A stretch of 64,000 bases of DNA. It comes from Cupriavidus pauculus (GTDB lineage Bacteria > Pseudomonadota > Gammaproteobacteria > Burkholderiales > Burkholderiaceae). Shown piece after piece: positions 44,756-53,573 of this stretch. Within the stretch, counting starts at the first letter, position 1. Each line of letters begins with the position of its first letter. A model generated the notes under the pieces. It made no database searches and had not been told where the DNA came from. It saw nothing but the letters and a program-made list of their open reading frames with translations. The translations under genes were made by a program, and so were the position numbers. The stretch is taken from positions 62,001-126,000 of the forward strand of contig NZ_PJRP01000019.1 of NCBI RefSeq assembly GCF_002858765.1, read 5' to 3'.

Positions 44756-45388
44756 TGTCACCTTTGCGATGATTAGAGATGTCACCTCTGTTATCCCGTA
44801 GGCTCCCAGCTTCGCCGCGACGACGAGGATCTGGCACGGATCTTCAGCTGGCGCGAATGGCGCAAGGTCTCGCAGAGCCTGACACTGCAGTACGACAAGA
44901 CCATGTACCTGCTGGAGGACCGCCCGGAGCACCGTCGGCTGATCCACCGCTACATCGAGGTGGCCGAGTATCCGGACGGGGGGATCGAGCTGTGGGCCAA
45001 TGGCGCGTCCCTGCCCTTCACCACGTATCACCGGTTCCCGGAGATCGACCAGGGGGCGATCGTCGAGAACAAGCGGCTCGGCCATGTGCTGGCGATCGCG
45101 GCGCGCGTGCAGGCGCTGCGCGATAACCGGCATCAGGCGGGGCCGTCGCGCACGCTGTCGGGCGGCCCGCCGCGCGCGGTGCAGGCCGCGCCGAACGTCA
45201 AGCGCCAGCGGCTGATCAACCGGCTCGATCTGGAGCGGGCGATGGTGGGACCCGACGGCCCCCACCCTGCTCCAGCCTCAGGTGCTGCCGGCCAGTGCCA
45301 CCGCCCGACAGCCCCCCCACAACAAACATCCCACCCCGCACAAAAAGCACGCCCGGACTGACATTTCTAATTAGCGGACGGAGTGACA
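44756..45388 (+). mobile_element. Internally deleted ISNCY-type element keeping both ends
   Basis: Both termini carry the same two-part inverted motif: outer TGTCAC and inner ATTAGA(G/A)ATGTCA. Left: 44756-44761 and 44772-44784. Right (inverted): 45388-45383 and 45371-45359. Motif starts are 16 and 17 bp apart. Between them lies only the C-terminal third of a transposase, so about 0.6 kb remains of an element that normally carries a full-length transposase gene. The transposase stop overlaps the right inner repeat. Confidence 0.7.
44786..45361 (+). pseudogene. C-terminal fragment of an ISNCY-type transposase
   Basis: The open frame lacks a start and the N-terminal DNA-binding and most catalytic regions. 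It reads DLARIFSWREWRKVSQSLTL, then MYLLEDRPEHRRLIHRYIEV and EIDQGAIVENKRLGHVLAIA, the conserved C-terminal sequence of ISNCY transposases common in Ralstonia and Burkholderia. The last 60 residues are low-complexity. The fragment joins the left terminal repeat directly, indicating an internal deletion. An ATG at 44903 is internal to the fragment. Confidence 0.75.
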
Positions 45389-45479
45389 TCTCAGAACCCA
45401 CTGGACAATGATGAGGACATTCTGAATTGGCCGGAACATGATGCATGCATGACTTGGTTCGTTGACTGGAACGCCGTGC

Positions 45480-45638
45480 GAATGCAAACGCACGCCGGAT
45501 TTCAGCCTACTGGTCGATGCCCGCCCCCGCATCGAGACGATGCCGCTGGAGCGGGCGGCAGAAGCCTATGCAAGGCTGAAGCGTGGCGACGGCAAGTTCC
45601 GGATGGGCTTGCCATCACATCTCAACGCCATCAACTGA
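45480..45638 (+). pseudogene. C-terminal remnant of a zinc-type alcohol dehydrogenase
   Basis: The frame ending at 45638 reads PDFSLLVDARPRIETMPLER then AAEAYARLKRGDGKFRMGLP, which matches the last 40 or so residues of MDR-type alcohol dehydrogenases. There is no start codon or cofactor domain; the upstream part is lost at the ISNCY remnant. It indicates that an insertion or deletion removed most of a dehydrogenase gene here. Confidence 0.65.
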
Positions 45639-45656
45639 CTTAACGCGCAATCCGAC

Positions 45657-46583
45657 TCATGTCGCGAGCATCAGGTCCAGGTTTTGAATCGCGGCGCCGG
45701 AGGCACCCTTTCCCAGATTATCGAACACCGCAGACAGAAGGACGTGCCCGTGCTCCGAGCCAGGAAATACGCTCAAGCGCATGTCATTCGTACCGTTTAG
45801 CGCCTGGGGATCCAGATGCTTCAAGACACTCGATTCCTCCAGCGGAGCGACGTGTACGTGGTCTGCATCGGCGTAGTGGCGCGCCAGGCAAGCGTGTAGC
45901 GTCGCGCCATTCACGCCGGGTGCCAGCAGCCGTAGCGCCAGTGGCACTGTCAGTACGATGCCCTGGCGGAACGCTCCGTATGCAGGGACGAAAATGGGAG
46001 GCTGCGCGAGCCCGGCGTACTGCCGGATCTCCGGCGTGTGCTTGTGCGCGAGTTCCAGCCCATATACCTGGAAGGAGGGCGCGTTGGCGGCTCCGGGGCC
46101 CTCATATTCCTCCACACCGGCGCGCCCGCGTCCGGAGTAGCCGGACACCGCATGAATGCTGATGGGGTAATCGTCCGGTATGAGCCCGGCTTGCACCAAC
46201 GGATGCAGCAGCCCGATCGCACCGGTCGGATAGCAACCGGGGTTGGTGACCCGACGTGCGTTGGCAATGCGCTCGGCCTGCCCCGCCGCCATCTCCGGAA
46301 ATCCGTAAGTCCAGTCCGGCTGTGTACGGTGGGCGGAGCTTGCGTCGATGACGCGAACCGCAGGATTGACAATAGTCGCCACCGCCTCCCGCGCGGCAGC
46401 ATCCGGCAAACAGAGGATGGCGATGTCGCAGGCGTTGATCGCTTCCGCGCGCCGCCGCAGGTCTTTGCGCTCCGCAGCGGCAAGCGTAACCAGTTCGATG
46501 TCGGTCCGGTTACGCAACCGTTCGTGGATCAGCAAACCGGTAGTGCCTTGGTCGCCGTCGATGAAAACAACGGGAGAGCTCAT
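45657..46583 (-). CDS. argC: N-acetyl-gamma-glutamyl-phosphate reductase, type 2
   Basis: 308 residues, the short type-2 class. The nucleotide-binding start VFIDGDQGTTG is followed by the catalytic Cys117 in VTNPGCYPTGAIGLLHPLV and the substrate His in HAVSGYSGRGRAG. It reduces N-acetylglutamyl phosphate to the semialdehyde in arginine synthesis. No other arg gene is adjacent and a LysR regulator diverges from it, so this may be an accessory or condition-specific copy (inference). The ATG at 46583 gives the usual N-terminus. Confidence 0.9.
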   Translation of the reverse strand: MSSPVVFIDGDQGTTGLLIHERLRNRTDIELVTLAAAERKDLRRRAEAINACDIAILCLPDAAAREAVATIVNPAVRVIDASSAHRTQPDWTYGFPEMAAGQAERIANARRVTNPGCYPTGAIGLLHPLVQAGLIPDDYPISIHAVSGYSGRGRAGVEEYEGPGAANAPSFQVYGLELAHKHTPEIRQYAGLAQPPIFVPAYGAFRQGIVLTVPLALRLLAPGVNGATLHACLARHYADADHVHVAPLEESSVLKHLDPQALNGTNDMRLSVFPGSEHGHVLLSAVFDNLGKGASGAAIQNLDLMLAT

Positions 46584-46670
46584 AGCTGAAATACTCCGCA
46601 AACTTTCGGTTGTAAGGAGAACGAATAACGAATAACGAGCCCCTATATTCCGCGCACCGCTACAATATAG

Positions 46671-46691
46671 AAAGTTGCATTTCACAACTTT
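46671..46691. promoter_or_regulatory. LysR box AAAGTTG-N7-CAACTTT between argC and its regulator
   Basis: Perfect 7-bp arms around a 7-bp centre, containing the T-N11-A core (GTTGCATTTCACAAC). It lies 33 bp before the LysR start, where an autoregulatory and divergently activating LysR site is expected. Confidence 0.6.
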
Positions 46692-46723
46692 TACATTCAG
46701 TTTTTCTGAATCTGGACGCCGAC

Positions 46724-47608
46724 ATGCGAGAGATCAGTCTGGACCGCTTGCGCACCCTGGTTGCCATTGCAGACCGTGGCTCGTTTGCCGAAGCGGCACG
46801 GGCACTGCACCTGGCGCCCCCAACCGTCAGCCTCCACATCGCTGAACTTGAAGACCGCATTGGGGCGCCCCTCCTGTCGCGGAAGCGCGGACACGTCAGG
46901 CCGTCGGCAATTGGAGAGGTGCTGGTGGAACGCGCGCGTCGGCTGCTGGCCGATGCCGAAAAGGCGCTGGACGACATCCAACGCCAGGTACAGGGGCTCG
47001 AAGGGCGCGTAAGGCTGGGTGCATCGACGGGCGCGATCGCGCACCTGTTGCCGCAAGCGCTCGAGGTGCTGCGCCAACACCACCCCGCTATCGACATTCA
47101 GGTTGCAGTGCTGACTTCACATGAAACGTTGTCGCGGCTGGCGGATGGGACGCTGGACGTCGGGCTGGTCGCACTGCCCCAGCCCCCGGTGGCTGGGCTG
47201 GTGATCAAGCCGTGGAGGCGCGACCCCGTGATGGCCTTTGTGCCGGCCCATTGGCATTGCCCTGCCCACGTCACGCCTGAATGGCTGGCGGCCCAACCTC
47301 TCATTCTCAATGACGCGACCACGCGTCTTTCGCGCCTGACGACCGAGTGGTTCGCCACCGGGGGATATCACCCAGCGGCACGTATCGAGCTCAACTACAA
47401 CGACGCGATCAAGAGTCTGGTTGCGGCAGGTTATGGCGCCGCCCTCCTGCCCCACGAGGCGACTGCGCCGTCCCCCGACCCGCGCATTGTCATGCGTCCG
47501 CTGCGGCCGGCGTTGTGGCGTCGGCTCGGCATTGCCCATCGTGCGGGGCACGTCGAGCGTTCCACGCAACACGTCCTCGATATGTTGCGGGATCTGCGAT
47601 TGGCGTAG
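46724..47608 (+). CDS. LysR-family regulator divergent from argC
   Basis: 294 residues. HTH region: LDRLRTLVAIADRGSFAEAAR then LHLAPPTVSLHIAELEDRIG; the effector-binding domain follows. The perfect LysR box in the gap to argC suggests it controls argC and itself, but the effector is not known. It converges on the DUF2846 gene. Confidence 0.9.
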   Translation: MREISLDRLRTLVAIADRGSFAEAARALHLAPPTVSLHIAELEDRIGAPLLSRKRGHVRPSAIGEVLVERARRLLADAEKALDDIQRQVQGLEGRVRLGASTGAIAHLLPQALEVLRQHHPAIDIQVAVLTSHETLSRLADGTLDVGLVALPQPPVAGLVIKPWRRDPVMAFVPAHWHCPAHVTPEWLAAQPLILNDATTRLSRLTTEWFATGGYHPAARIELNYNDAIKSLVAAGYGAALLPHEATAPSPDPRIVMRPLRPALWRRLGIAHRAGHVERSTQHVLDMLRDLRLA

Positions 47609-47654
47609 GCGTTGTTGAAGCCACAGGCAGCATGCCCGGCGCTGCGCCAGCGCG

Positions 47655-48110
47655 TTATTTCACTGCCGGTTTCTGATTGCCGGTATAGCTCAGCGACGAC
47701 AGCTCTTCCTTTGCCTTTTCCGGGGTTTCCAGTTCCAGCACCACGCGGCCGACCATCAGGCCCATCGACGGGGAGCTGCGCACGTATTTGGTTTCACCGG
47801 CGTCCAGGACAAAGCTGAGCGTCTTTTCGGTTTCGGTGGCAGCGGATGCCACATACTTGCCGGCCGCGCGATCAACGAAGAAGAAGCCGCCCGGTTTTGA
47901 TTCGCCAACCACATCGTTATTCAGGCGGATATCCGGCTGGATAGCCGCGCCAAAAATCGACGCCGATCGCATGAAGTAAATCCGGCCCTCATTCGCCTTC
48001 AGCGTCGGCAGCGATGACGCCATGTCGGCATGCTTGACTCCGGACGCACATCCCGCCAGCAGCGAGGACACGGCCATCCCAGCGATGAGCATGCGAGCAA
48101 TACGTTTCAT
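47655..48110 (-). CDS. DUF2846-like lipoprotein
   Basis: 151 residues. A signal with lipobox LAGC is followed by a beta-rich domain with GRIYFMRSASIFGAAIQPDI and GGFFFVDRAAGKYVASAAT, as in DUF2846 lipoproteins of unknown function. Its start overlaps the upstream lipoprotein stop by 4 bp (ATGA), so the two are made together and may interact in the periplasm. Confidence 0.78.
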   Translation of the reverse strand: MKRIARMLIAGMAVSSLLAGCASGVKHADMASSLPTLKANEGRIYFMRSASIFGAAIQPDIRLNNDVVGESKPGGFFFVDRAAGKYVASAATETEKTLSFVLDAGETKYVRSSPSMGLMVGRVVLELETPEKAKEELSSLSYTGNQKPAVK

Positions 48111-48511
48111 TCCAACTCTCCCAGATTCAACGGTACGGTAGTGGTCAGCGGGGAGTAATTTTGCTCCCCGGGCAAATAAAAACCCACCAGGGTGTTGTTG
48201 CGAATAACCAGGTAGGCCTCGTGGACCTGGCGGCCCTCGATCGTCAGAATGGTGCCGATCGGACGGTAGACATCGCCTTGCGGCAGGCGTCCGATCAACA
48301 ACCAGGTCGATTTGGCGGCGAGCTCGCGCGAGTAGCCGGTATCCAGCTTGATCGCCGCCGGCGCCAGCAGCTGGGCGCGCTTCGCCGGGCCGACTGGCTG
48401 CGCCAGTTCCGTTGCCGGCAACGTATCGATCGTTGGTGCGCAGGCCTGCAATGCCAGGCAAAGACTTGCGGCGAGCCATACACGGCCCATGGGAGTGCTG
48501 AATGGAAACAT
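48107..48511 (-). CDS. Small lipoprotein, first gene of a lipoprotein pair
   Basis: 134 residues. A signal with lipobox LQAC near residue 23 is followed by a mainly beta-strand domain (KSTWLLIGRLPQGDVYRPIG, HEAYLVIRNNTLVGFYLPG). I do not recognise the family. It is coupled by an ATGA overlap to the DUF2846-like gene. Fused or paired lipoproteins of this type occur in Burkholderiaceae; no function can be assigned. Confidence 0.7.
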   Translation of the reverse strand: MFPFSTPMGRVWLAASLCLALQACAPTIDTLPATELAQPVGPAKRAQLLAPAAIKLDTGYSRELAAKSTWLLIGRLPQGDVYRPIGTILTIEGRQVHEAYLVIRNNTLVGFYLPGEQNYSPLTTTVPLNLGELE

Positions 48512-48867
48512 GGGATACGCCTCGAATAATGGTACGGACGCTATTGGTTTCGGCTTCGGCCACTGTCCCCGCGCCGGACGATAGGTCTCCGCATCAAATC
48601 TTGCACGCTGACGCCAATAGTCGCATTCAGGAGAGATTTACGGCGAAAATGCAGTTTGCTTGATACCTGAGTGACCCCACGAAAGAAGGGGCCGCGATGC
48701 TGAAAAAATGGGAAATGGCCCAGAGTTCAAGAATAGTGGAAAACGGGCGGCGACGATAAAGCGCTGCCTCTTATCGGCGCCCGTCAAAATCAAACTTAAA
48801 AGACCATCCCGATACTGATGACTCAGATTATCTGGTCCCGGTAACGCGGGAATTAACGTCGAGGCAA
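48512..48867. other. 356-bp non-coding gap
   Basis: Between the lipoprotein pair and the YeeE/YedE genes. Apart from the hairpin at 48743-48784 I see no gene, promoter consensus or repeat that I can support; it is AT-richer than the flanks and should hold the promoter for the lipoprotein pair. Confidence 0.5.
48743..48784 (-). terminator. Hairpin terminator of the YeeE/YedE pair
   Basis: ACGGGCG (48743-48749) pairs with CGCCCGT (48778-48784), and CGATAA pairs with TTATCG inside, on a long stem. On the minus strand four T residues follow. It lies 84 bp past the stop at 48868. Confidence 0.5.
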
Positions 48868-49290
48868 TTAGCGGCGGGCCCTGACACGCTCCACAACCTC
48901 GAATACTGTCATGCCGGCGAGCATGGCCGCGACAAATCCCATCGCCTTGGGATAACCGGCGCCCAATGCCACCAGCGCCGGACCCGGACAAAATCCTGCC
49001 AGTCCCCATCCCACGCCGAAGCACGCGCTGCCCAGTACGAGCCGCGCCGTGACACCGGTATTGGCTGGCCACTGTAGCGGCAATCCCAACAGACTCCGCC
49101 CGCGACGCCGGGCGATGAAGACGCCGACCACCGTCAGCGCGATGGCCCCGACCATGACGAACGCCAGCGAAGGGTCCCAGGCGCCGGCCAGATCAAGGAA
49201 GCCGAGGACTTTCGCCGGGTTGGCCATGCCGGACACCATCAGGCCGATGCCGAAAACCAGGCCGGCCAACCATGCAAACAGAAGCGGCAT
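48868..49290 (-). CDS. YeeE/YedE-family sulfur transport half-protein (second gene)
   Basis: 140 residues with four hydrophobic segments. Family motifs: GLMVSGMANPAKVLGFLDL and CFGVGWGLAGFCPGPALVAL. It corresponds to the second half of YeeE-type transporters (thiosulfate or other sulfane-sulfur uptake) and pairs with the half encoded upstream, starting 2 bp after that stop. Such split pairs are common beside sulfur-oxidation or rhodanese genes, none of which are seen here. Confidence 0.86.
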   Translation of the reverse strand: MPLLFAWLAGLVFGIGLMVSGMANPAKVLGFLDLAGAWDPSLAFVMVGAIALTVVGVFIARRRGRSLLGLPLQWPANTGVTARLVLGSACFGVGWGLAGFCPGPALVALGAGYPKAMGFVAAMLAGMTVFEVVERVRARR

Positions 49291-49292
49291 GC

Positions 49293-49727
49293 TCAGGCTC
49301 CCACGATGTGCCGCAGCACGAAGACCGTCAAGAAGCCGGTCGCCATGAACGTCAGCGTCGCCACGATGGACCGGACCGCGCCACGGGACATCCCGCAGAC
49401 GCCATGGCCACTCGTGCAGCCGCTGGCGTAGCGGGTGCCCAGCCCGACCAGGAAACCGGCCACCAGGATCTCCGGCCAGCCTGCCTCGATGCTGGAAATC
49501 GCCGGCAAACCAAATGCCGCCGCCACGACAGGCGCGCCAATCAGACCGACGAGAAAGGCCATGCGCCACGCCATATCGTTGCGCGGCAGTGCCAGCAGGC
49601 CGCCCAATATCCCGCTGATTCCGGCGATGCGGCCGTTGAAGAGCAGCAGGGCCGTGGCCGCGATACCAATCAGAACCCCGCCTGCCAGCGAAGCCCACGG
49701 GGTGAAGCTGGGGAAGTCGATCACCAT
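49293..49727 (-). CDS. YeeE/YedE-family sulfur transport half-protein (first gene)
   Basis: 144 residues with about four hydrophobic segments and the family signature GTRYASGCTSGHGVCGMSR, whose Cys is thought to handle sulfane sulfur. The downstream half-gene begins 2 bp after this stop, so the two form one transporter. Single-polypeptide homologues such as E. coli YeeE join both halves. Confidence 0.88.
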   Translation of the reverse strand: MVIDFPSFTPWASLAGGVLIGIAATALLLFNGRIAGISGILGGLLALPRNDMAWRMAFLVGLIGAPVVAAAFGLPAISSIEAGWPEILVAGFLVGLGTRYASGCTSGHGVCGMSRGAVRSIVATLTFMATGFLTVFVLRHIVGA

Positions 49728-49789
49728 TTGATAGTGCCTCCAATAATGCCGTGATCATGCCACGGGCCTCACCTAGGACAGGCAGGCCG

Positions 49790-50314
49790 TCAGAAGCGAA
49801 TCGTCGCCATGCGCAGATGCTGGAACAGCGCCACGCTATGCTGGCCATAAAACCACAGGTCATCCGAAACGAAGAAGGCAATCAGCCATGAGGCGGCAAC
49901 CACGATGAGGTCGCATCGCCCGCTTTTCCACCAGTTCAGCGAATGACGTCCGGCGATCCATGGCACACCGAGCGGATTGGGCCAGTCGGCCAGCAGGTGC
50001 ATGACGCCCCCGCAGGCAAAGCCGAACGCCGGCGCCGCCAGCACATGCGTGCCAAGCGCGTGATAGGCCCACACCAGAAGGCCGATCCATGCGACGCCCC
50101 AGTGCGTCCACGATCGATGCGTAATCCACAGGCGCCGCGACCTGGACCACCAGGCCACTTCCAGCCAGTCGGGCGCTGTGCTGCCACACAATGCCGCCAC
50201 GAATCCGAGCACGCCTGCCCAATACCATCCTGCGCCGCCATGCCGGGCGATAACGGCAACGGCGATAACGGCCGCCGCCCATCCGGTGGCGTGATGTGCC
50301 TTGTTTGAAGCCAT
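49790..50314 (-). CDS. YdjM-like membrane-bound metal-dependent hydrolase
   Basis: 174 residues with about four hydrophobic segments. His/Asp clusters fit the YdjM/DUF457 family: NKAHHATGWAAAVIAV, CGSTAPDWLE, ITHRSWTHWG and GGVMHLLADWPNPLG. The family is predicted to bind metal and hydrolyse a membrane substrate, and E. coli ydjM is part of the SOS response; no LexA box was identified here. The ATG at 50314 starts the conserved part. Confidence 0.85.
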   Translation of the reverse strand: MASNKAHHATGWAAAVIAVAVIARHGGAGWYWAGVLGFVAALCGSTAPDWLEVAWWSRSRRLWITHRSWTHWGVAWIGLLVWAYHALGTHVLAAPAFGFACGGVMHLLADWPNPLGVPWIAGRHSLNWWKSGRCDLIVVAASWLIAFFVSDDLWFYGQHSVALFQHLRMATIRF

Positions 50315-50519
50315 GGTGACGCGACGCTTATTCGACCGTGCCAGTTGAGGGGGCGCAATCTTGGCAGATGTGCGGGGGAAACACCAGCGATGCAGCCATG
50401 GCGTGCCCTGATTGTCTTGTCCAGCGCGCAACCACGCCCAGGCACCGTAGGACCTTGGTCCAATGGAACACACGCCGCGATCGGACTACCGTGAGCGGAA
50501 CCCACCCTGGAGCACAAGC

Positions 50520-50786
50520 ATGAAGCCCATCGTCATTCTGACCAGCGCCATCCTTGCATTGTCCGCCCTGCCCGCCATGGGTCAATCGGCAAGCGGGGCG
50601 AAGGCCCAGCCACCCAGCGACGAGATTGTCCATATGCGACAGGAGATCGCGGCGGCACGCAAGACATACGACACCAAGGTTGCCGAGGCGAAGAAGGTCT
50701 ACAACGACGCGAAGGCCGCAGCAGCCAAGGAACGCGATGCGGCAATTTCCACCGCGCGCGCCAACGCCAATCAGAAGAAGTCATAG
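50520..50786 (+). CDS. Small exported protein with alanine/lysine-rich helix
   Basis: 88 residues. A signal peptide (KPIVILTSAILALSALPAMGQ) is followed by a highly charged helix-forming segment with a repeating AAKxxYD/NxKxAAAKExDAA pattern, probably coiled coil. The ATG at 50520 has GGAG upstream. No family is recognised. Similar short periplasmic proteins occur in Burkholderiaceae; function unknown. Confidence 0.65.
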   Translation: MKPIVILTSAILALSALPAMGQSASGAKAQPPSDEIVHMRQEIAAARKTYDTKVAEAKKVYNDAKAAAAKERDAAISTARANANQKKS

Positions 50787-51132
50787 CAGCGCAGTCATGA
50801 TGCAGGCGCGTCTGCGTCCGGCAGGCGCGCCCACTCACCGGCTCCGGCCACATCGCATCGCCGGACGTTCGCAACACCTCGCAGCAACTTCCTGACTAGC
50901 ACGCCAGCACCGCCTATATCGGCACGCCCGCGACGGCCCGCGCTGCCGCCGCATGTCCGGCCGGCGCTCGCCCTGGCGGATCATCCTCGCACCATTACCC
51001 GCGTCATGCCCCCTGCCGCCAACCGGTACAATCGCGCGGCGGCCATCGCCGTACGGTCTCACCCGCCAACGAGAACCCATCCTTGCCCGGCCAGCGACGC
51101 GGCCAGCATCGTGCCGGCGCGCCGGCCTCGCC
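50787..51132. other. 346-bp GC-rich non-coding gap
   Basis: Lies between the small exported protein and the EamA gene. Frames here are open only because of GC bias and show no protein-like sequence. I see no convincing promoter, hairpin or repeat. Confidence 0.4.
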
Positions 51133-52026
51133 ATGAAAACAACCCGCATCGATCGCACCACGCTGTTCCTGCTGACCTTTCCGCCGATGGCCTGGGCGGG
51201 GAATGCCATTGTGGGCCGCCTGGCCGCCGGCAGCGTACCGCCGATCACGCTGAATCTCGTACGCTGGCTCATCGCCGGCCTGCTGCTGGTGCCCTACGCA
51301 TGGCCCGGCGTCGTTGCCCATTGGGCGGCCCTGTGGCGACACGCGGGCATGCTGACCGCGATGGGTGTCCTGTCGATCGCGAGCTATAACGCGTTCCAGT
51401 ACCTGGCGCTGACCACCTCCACGCCGATCAACGTCACCCTGATCGGCGCGTCGACCCCTCTCTTCCTGCTGATAATCGGCGCCGGGTTTTTCCGGGAACG
51501 CCTGCGGACGTGGCACGTGGCAGGCGCCCTGCTGTGCCTGGTGGGCGTGTCGTTCGTATTGATGCGTGGCGAGCCCGCCCGGCTGGCCCAGCTGGAATTC
51601 GTCGCGGGCGACCTGTTCATGCTGGCCGCAACGATTGCCTGGAGCATCTATACCTGGCTGCTTCGCAAGCATCGCCCCAACCTGCCGCTGCAGGTGCTGC
51701 TGTTCGCGCAGATCGTGACCGGCGTCATCGCCAGCCTTCCGCTTGCGGCGTGGGAAATCGGCACGCTGAGCCAGCCGCTGCAATGGAGCAGCAAGGTTGG
51801 CTGGATCCTGCTCTATGTGGGCACCGTGCCGTCCCTGCTGGCGTATTTCGCGTGGGATCGCGCCATTGCACGCGCCGGCGCGCAGTTGCCGGTGTTCTTC
51901 ATCACGCTCACGCCACTGTTTGCCGCCGTGCTGTCGACCGTGCTGCTGGGCGATTCGCCGCATTGGTATCACGCCACCGGGCTGGTCTGCATTGGCGCAG
52001 GCATCTGGCTGGCCCAGCGCCGCTAG
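51133..52026 (+). CDS. EamA/DMT-family exporter
   Basis: 297 residues with ten hydrophobic segments in two EamA repeats; each repeat begins near TLFLLTFPPMAWAGNAIVGR and AGDLFMLAATIAWSIYTWLL. Members export amino acids, metabolites or toxins by proton exchange; substrate unknown. The ATG at 51133 follows GCC-rich DNA without a clear ribosome site. Confidence 0.9.
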   Translation: MKTTRIDRTTLFLLTFPPMAWAGNAIVGRLAAGSVPPITLNLVRWLIAGLLLVPYAWPGVVAHWAALWRHAGMLTAMGVLSIASYNAFQYLALTTSTPINVTLIGASTPLFLLIIGAGFFRERLRTWHVAGALLCLVGVSFVLMRGEPARLAQLEFVAGDLFMLAATIAWSIYTWLLRKHRPNLPLQVLLFAQIVTGVIASLPLAAWEIGTLSQPLQWSSKVGWILLYVGTVPSLLAYFAWDRAIARAGAQLPVFFITLTPLFAAVLSTVLLGDSPHWYHATGLVCIGAGIWLAQRR

Positions 52027-52037
52027 ACGGCGCCCAC

Positions 52038-52063
52038 AAAAAAGCCCAGCCGTGAGGCTGGGC
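52038..52063 (-). terminator. Rho-independent terminator of the epoxide hydrolase gene
   Basis: GCCCAGCC and GGCTGGGC form a perfect 8-bp stem with a GTGA loop (52044-52063). On the minus strand it is followed by six T residues. It lies just past the epoxide hydrolase stop at 52097; the opposite strand has C-A5 instead of T, so it probably acts only on the minus strand. Confidence 0.8.
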
Positions 52064-52096
52064 CAAAAAGCGGGTCTAGTCTGGCGCAGGATCGCC

Positions 52097-53443
52097 TTAC
52101 CGCACCGACTTGAACGCCGCCCGGAGTTCTTCCGCAAACAGCTGCGGCTGTTCCCACGCCGCGAAATGCCCACCCTTGGCCACCGCGTGGTAGTAGTACA
52201 GCGACGGGTACGCCTGCTTGCTCCAGCTTTCCGGCGCCTGGTAGATCTCGTGCGGGAAGACGCTGATGGCCACCGGCACCTTGATGTCGCGCGTCTTCTG
52301 GGTCTCGGCGCTGAAATTGTTGTTGTTGTTCTCCCAGTAGAACCGCGACGACGATGCGCCGGTATTGGTCAGCCAGTAGAGCGTGATGTCGTTCAGGATG
52401 GCATCGCGCGACAGCACGCGCTCGGGCACGCCGCCACTGTCGCTCCACGCGGCAATCTTCTCGTAGGTGAACGACGCCAGGCCCACCGGCGAATCCGACA
52501 GCGAATAACCGATGGTTTGCGGACGCGTCACCATCATCGCGCCATAGGCGGCATTGCGGCCGAAGAAGCTGCTCAGCGACTGGTAGGCCTTGCGTTCCGG
52601 GTCGGTCAGTTCGGACGGCGCTGCATCGCCGGCCAGGATCGACTTCATCAGGGGCCCCGGCACCGTAGCCGGCATGTTCAGGTGGATGGCCTTGAGGCCC
52701 GCCGGCGCCTGGCGCGCGAGCGCGTCGGAAATCACCGATCCATGGTCACCGCCCTGCGACACGTAGTGCGTATAGCCCAGCCGCTTCATCAGGGTGTCCC
52801 AGGCACGCGCCGTGCGATCCGGCCCCCAGCCCAGTTCCGCCGGCCGCCCGGAGAACCCGTAGCCGGGAATCGACGGGATGATCACGTCGAACGCGTCTTC
52901 CGCGCGGCCGCCGTACGCGGTGGGGTCGGTCAGCGGGCCGATGGTCTTGGTGAACTCGAAGACCGACCCCGGCCAGCCGTGCGTCAGGATCAGCGGCAGC
53001 GCATTCGGATGGCGCGACTTCACGTGGATGAAATGGATATCCAGCCCATCGATCTTCGTCACGAACTGCGGCAGCGCATTGAGCTGGGCCTCGGCCTTGC
53101 GCCAGTCGTACTGGGTGCCCCAATACTTGACCAGTTCCTGGACGCGGGCGGTCTGGATGCCCTGCGAATCGTCGCTGACGGTTTCCTTGTCGGGCCAGCG
53201 CGTGGCGGCGATCCGGCGGCGCAGGTCGTCGAGCTGGGCCTGCGGCACATGCACGTGGAACGGGCGGATGCTTTCGTCGGCGTTGGCCTGGCTGGCGGCT
53301 GCCTTGGCCTTGGGCGCGGCGTCCGCGGCCAAGGCGGGCTGGAGGTGGCCAGCAAGGGCGATGGCCGCCAGTGCGGCAGCGGCTGCAACGGTCCGGCGAG
53401 CCGCCGGGAAATCTCGGGTCAAGGCTGTCAAGGCGTGCGACAT
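52097..53443 (-). CDS. Exported epoxide hydrolase (alpha/beta-hydrolase with EHN domain)
   Basis: 448 residues. A signal sequence with an Arg pair (PAARRTVAAAAALAAIAL) precedes the EHN domain (IRPFHVHVPQAQLDDLRRRI). The hydrolase core has HGWPGS (about 155-160), nucleophile Asp233 in QGGDHGSVI and the His in GGHFAAWEQP. It opens epoxides to diols and would work outside the cytoplasm, unusual for the family. AGGAGAACC precedes the ATG at 53443. It diverges from a P450, which could supply the epoxide. Confidence 0.88.
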   Translation of the reverse strand: MSHALTALTRDFPAARRTVAAAAALAAIALAGHLQPALAADAAPKAKAAASQANADESIRPFHVHVPQAQLDDLRRRIAATRWPDKETVSDDSQGIQTARVQELVKYWGTQYDWRKAEAQLNALPQFVTKIDGLDIHFIHVKSRHPNALPLILTHGWPGSVFEFTKTIGPLTDPTAYGGRAEDAFDVIIPSIPGYGFSGRPAELGWGPDRTARAWDTLMKRLGYTHYVSQGGDHGSVISDALARQAPAGLKAIHLNMPATVPGPLMKSILAGDAAPSELTDPERKAYQSLSSFFGRNAAYGAMMVTRPQTIGYSLSDSPVGLASFTYEKIAAWSDSGGVPERVLSRDAILNDITLYWLTNTGASSSRFYWENNNNNFSAETQKTRDIKVPVAISVFPHEIYQAPESWSKQAYPSLYYYHAVAKGGHFAAWEQPQLFAEELRAAFKSVR

Positions 53444-53573
53444 GAATGGTTCTCCTGGTTGGCGCCATCTCTTGCCTGGCGGCAGGACACGGCATCGGTC
53501 GTGAATGAACCATCGCAGTCTAGAAATCGAATGCACGCGTTAGATGTCGACTCAGGCACGTTTTTGGATCGCC

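Noticed and set aside
45383..45643. 86-codon frame with an ATG after the ISNCY remnant
   Set aside because: The dehydrogenase-like sequence is in a different frame of the same bases, so this ATG frame is noise in a degraded region.
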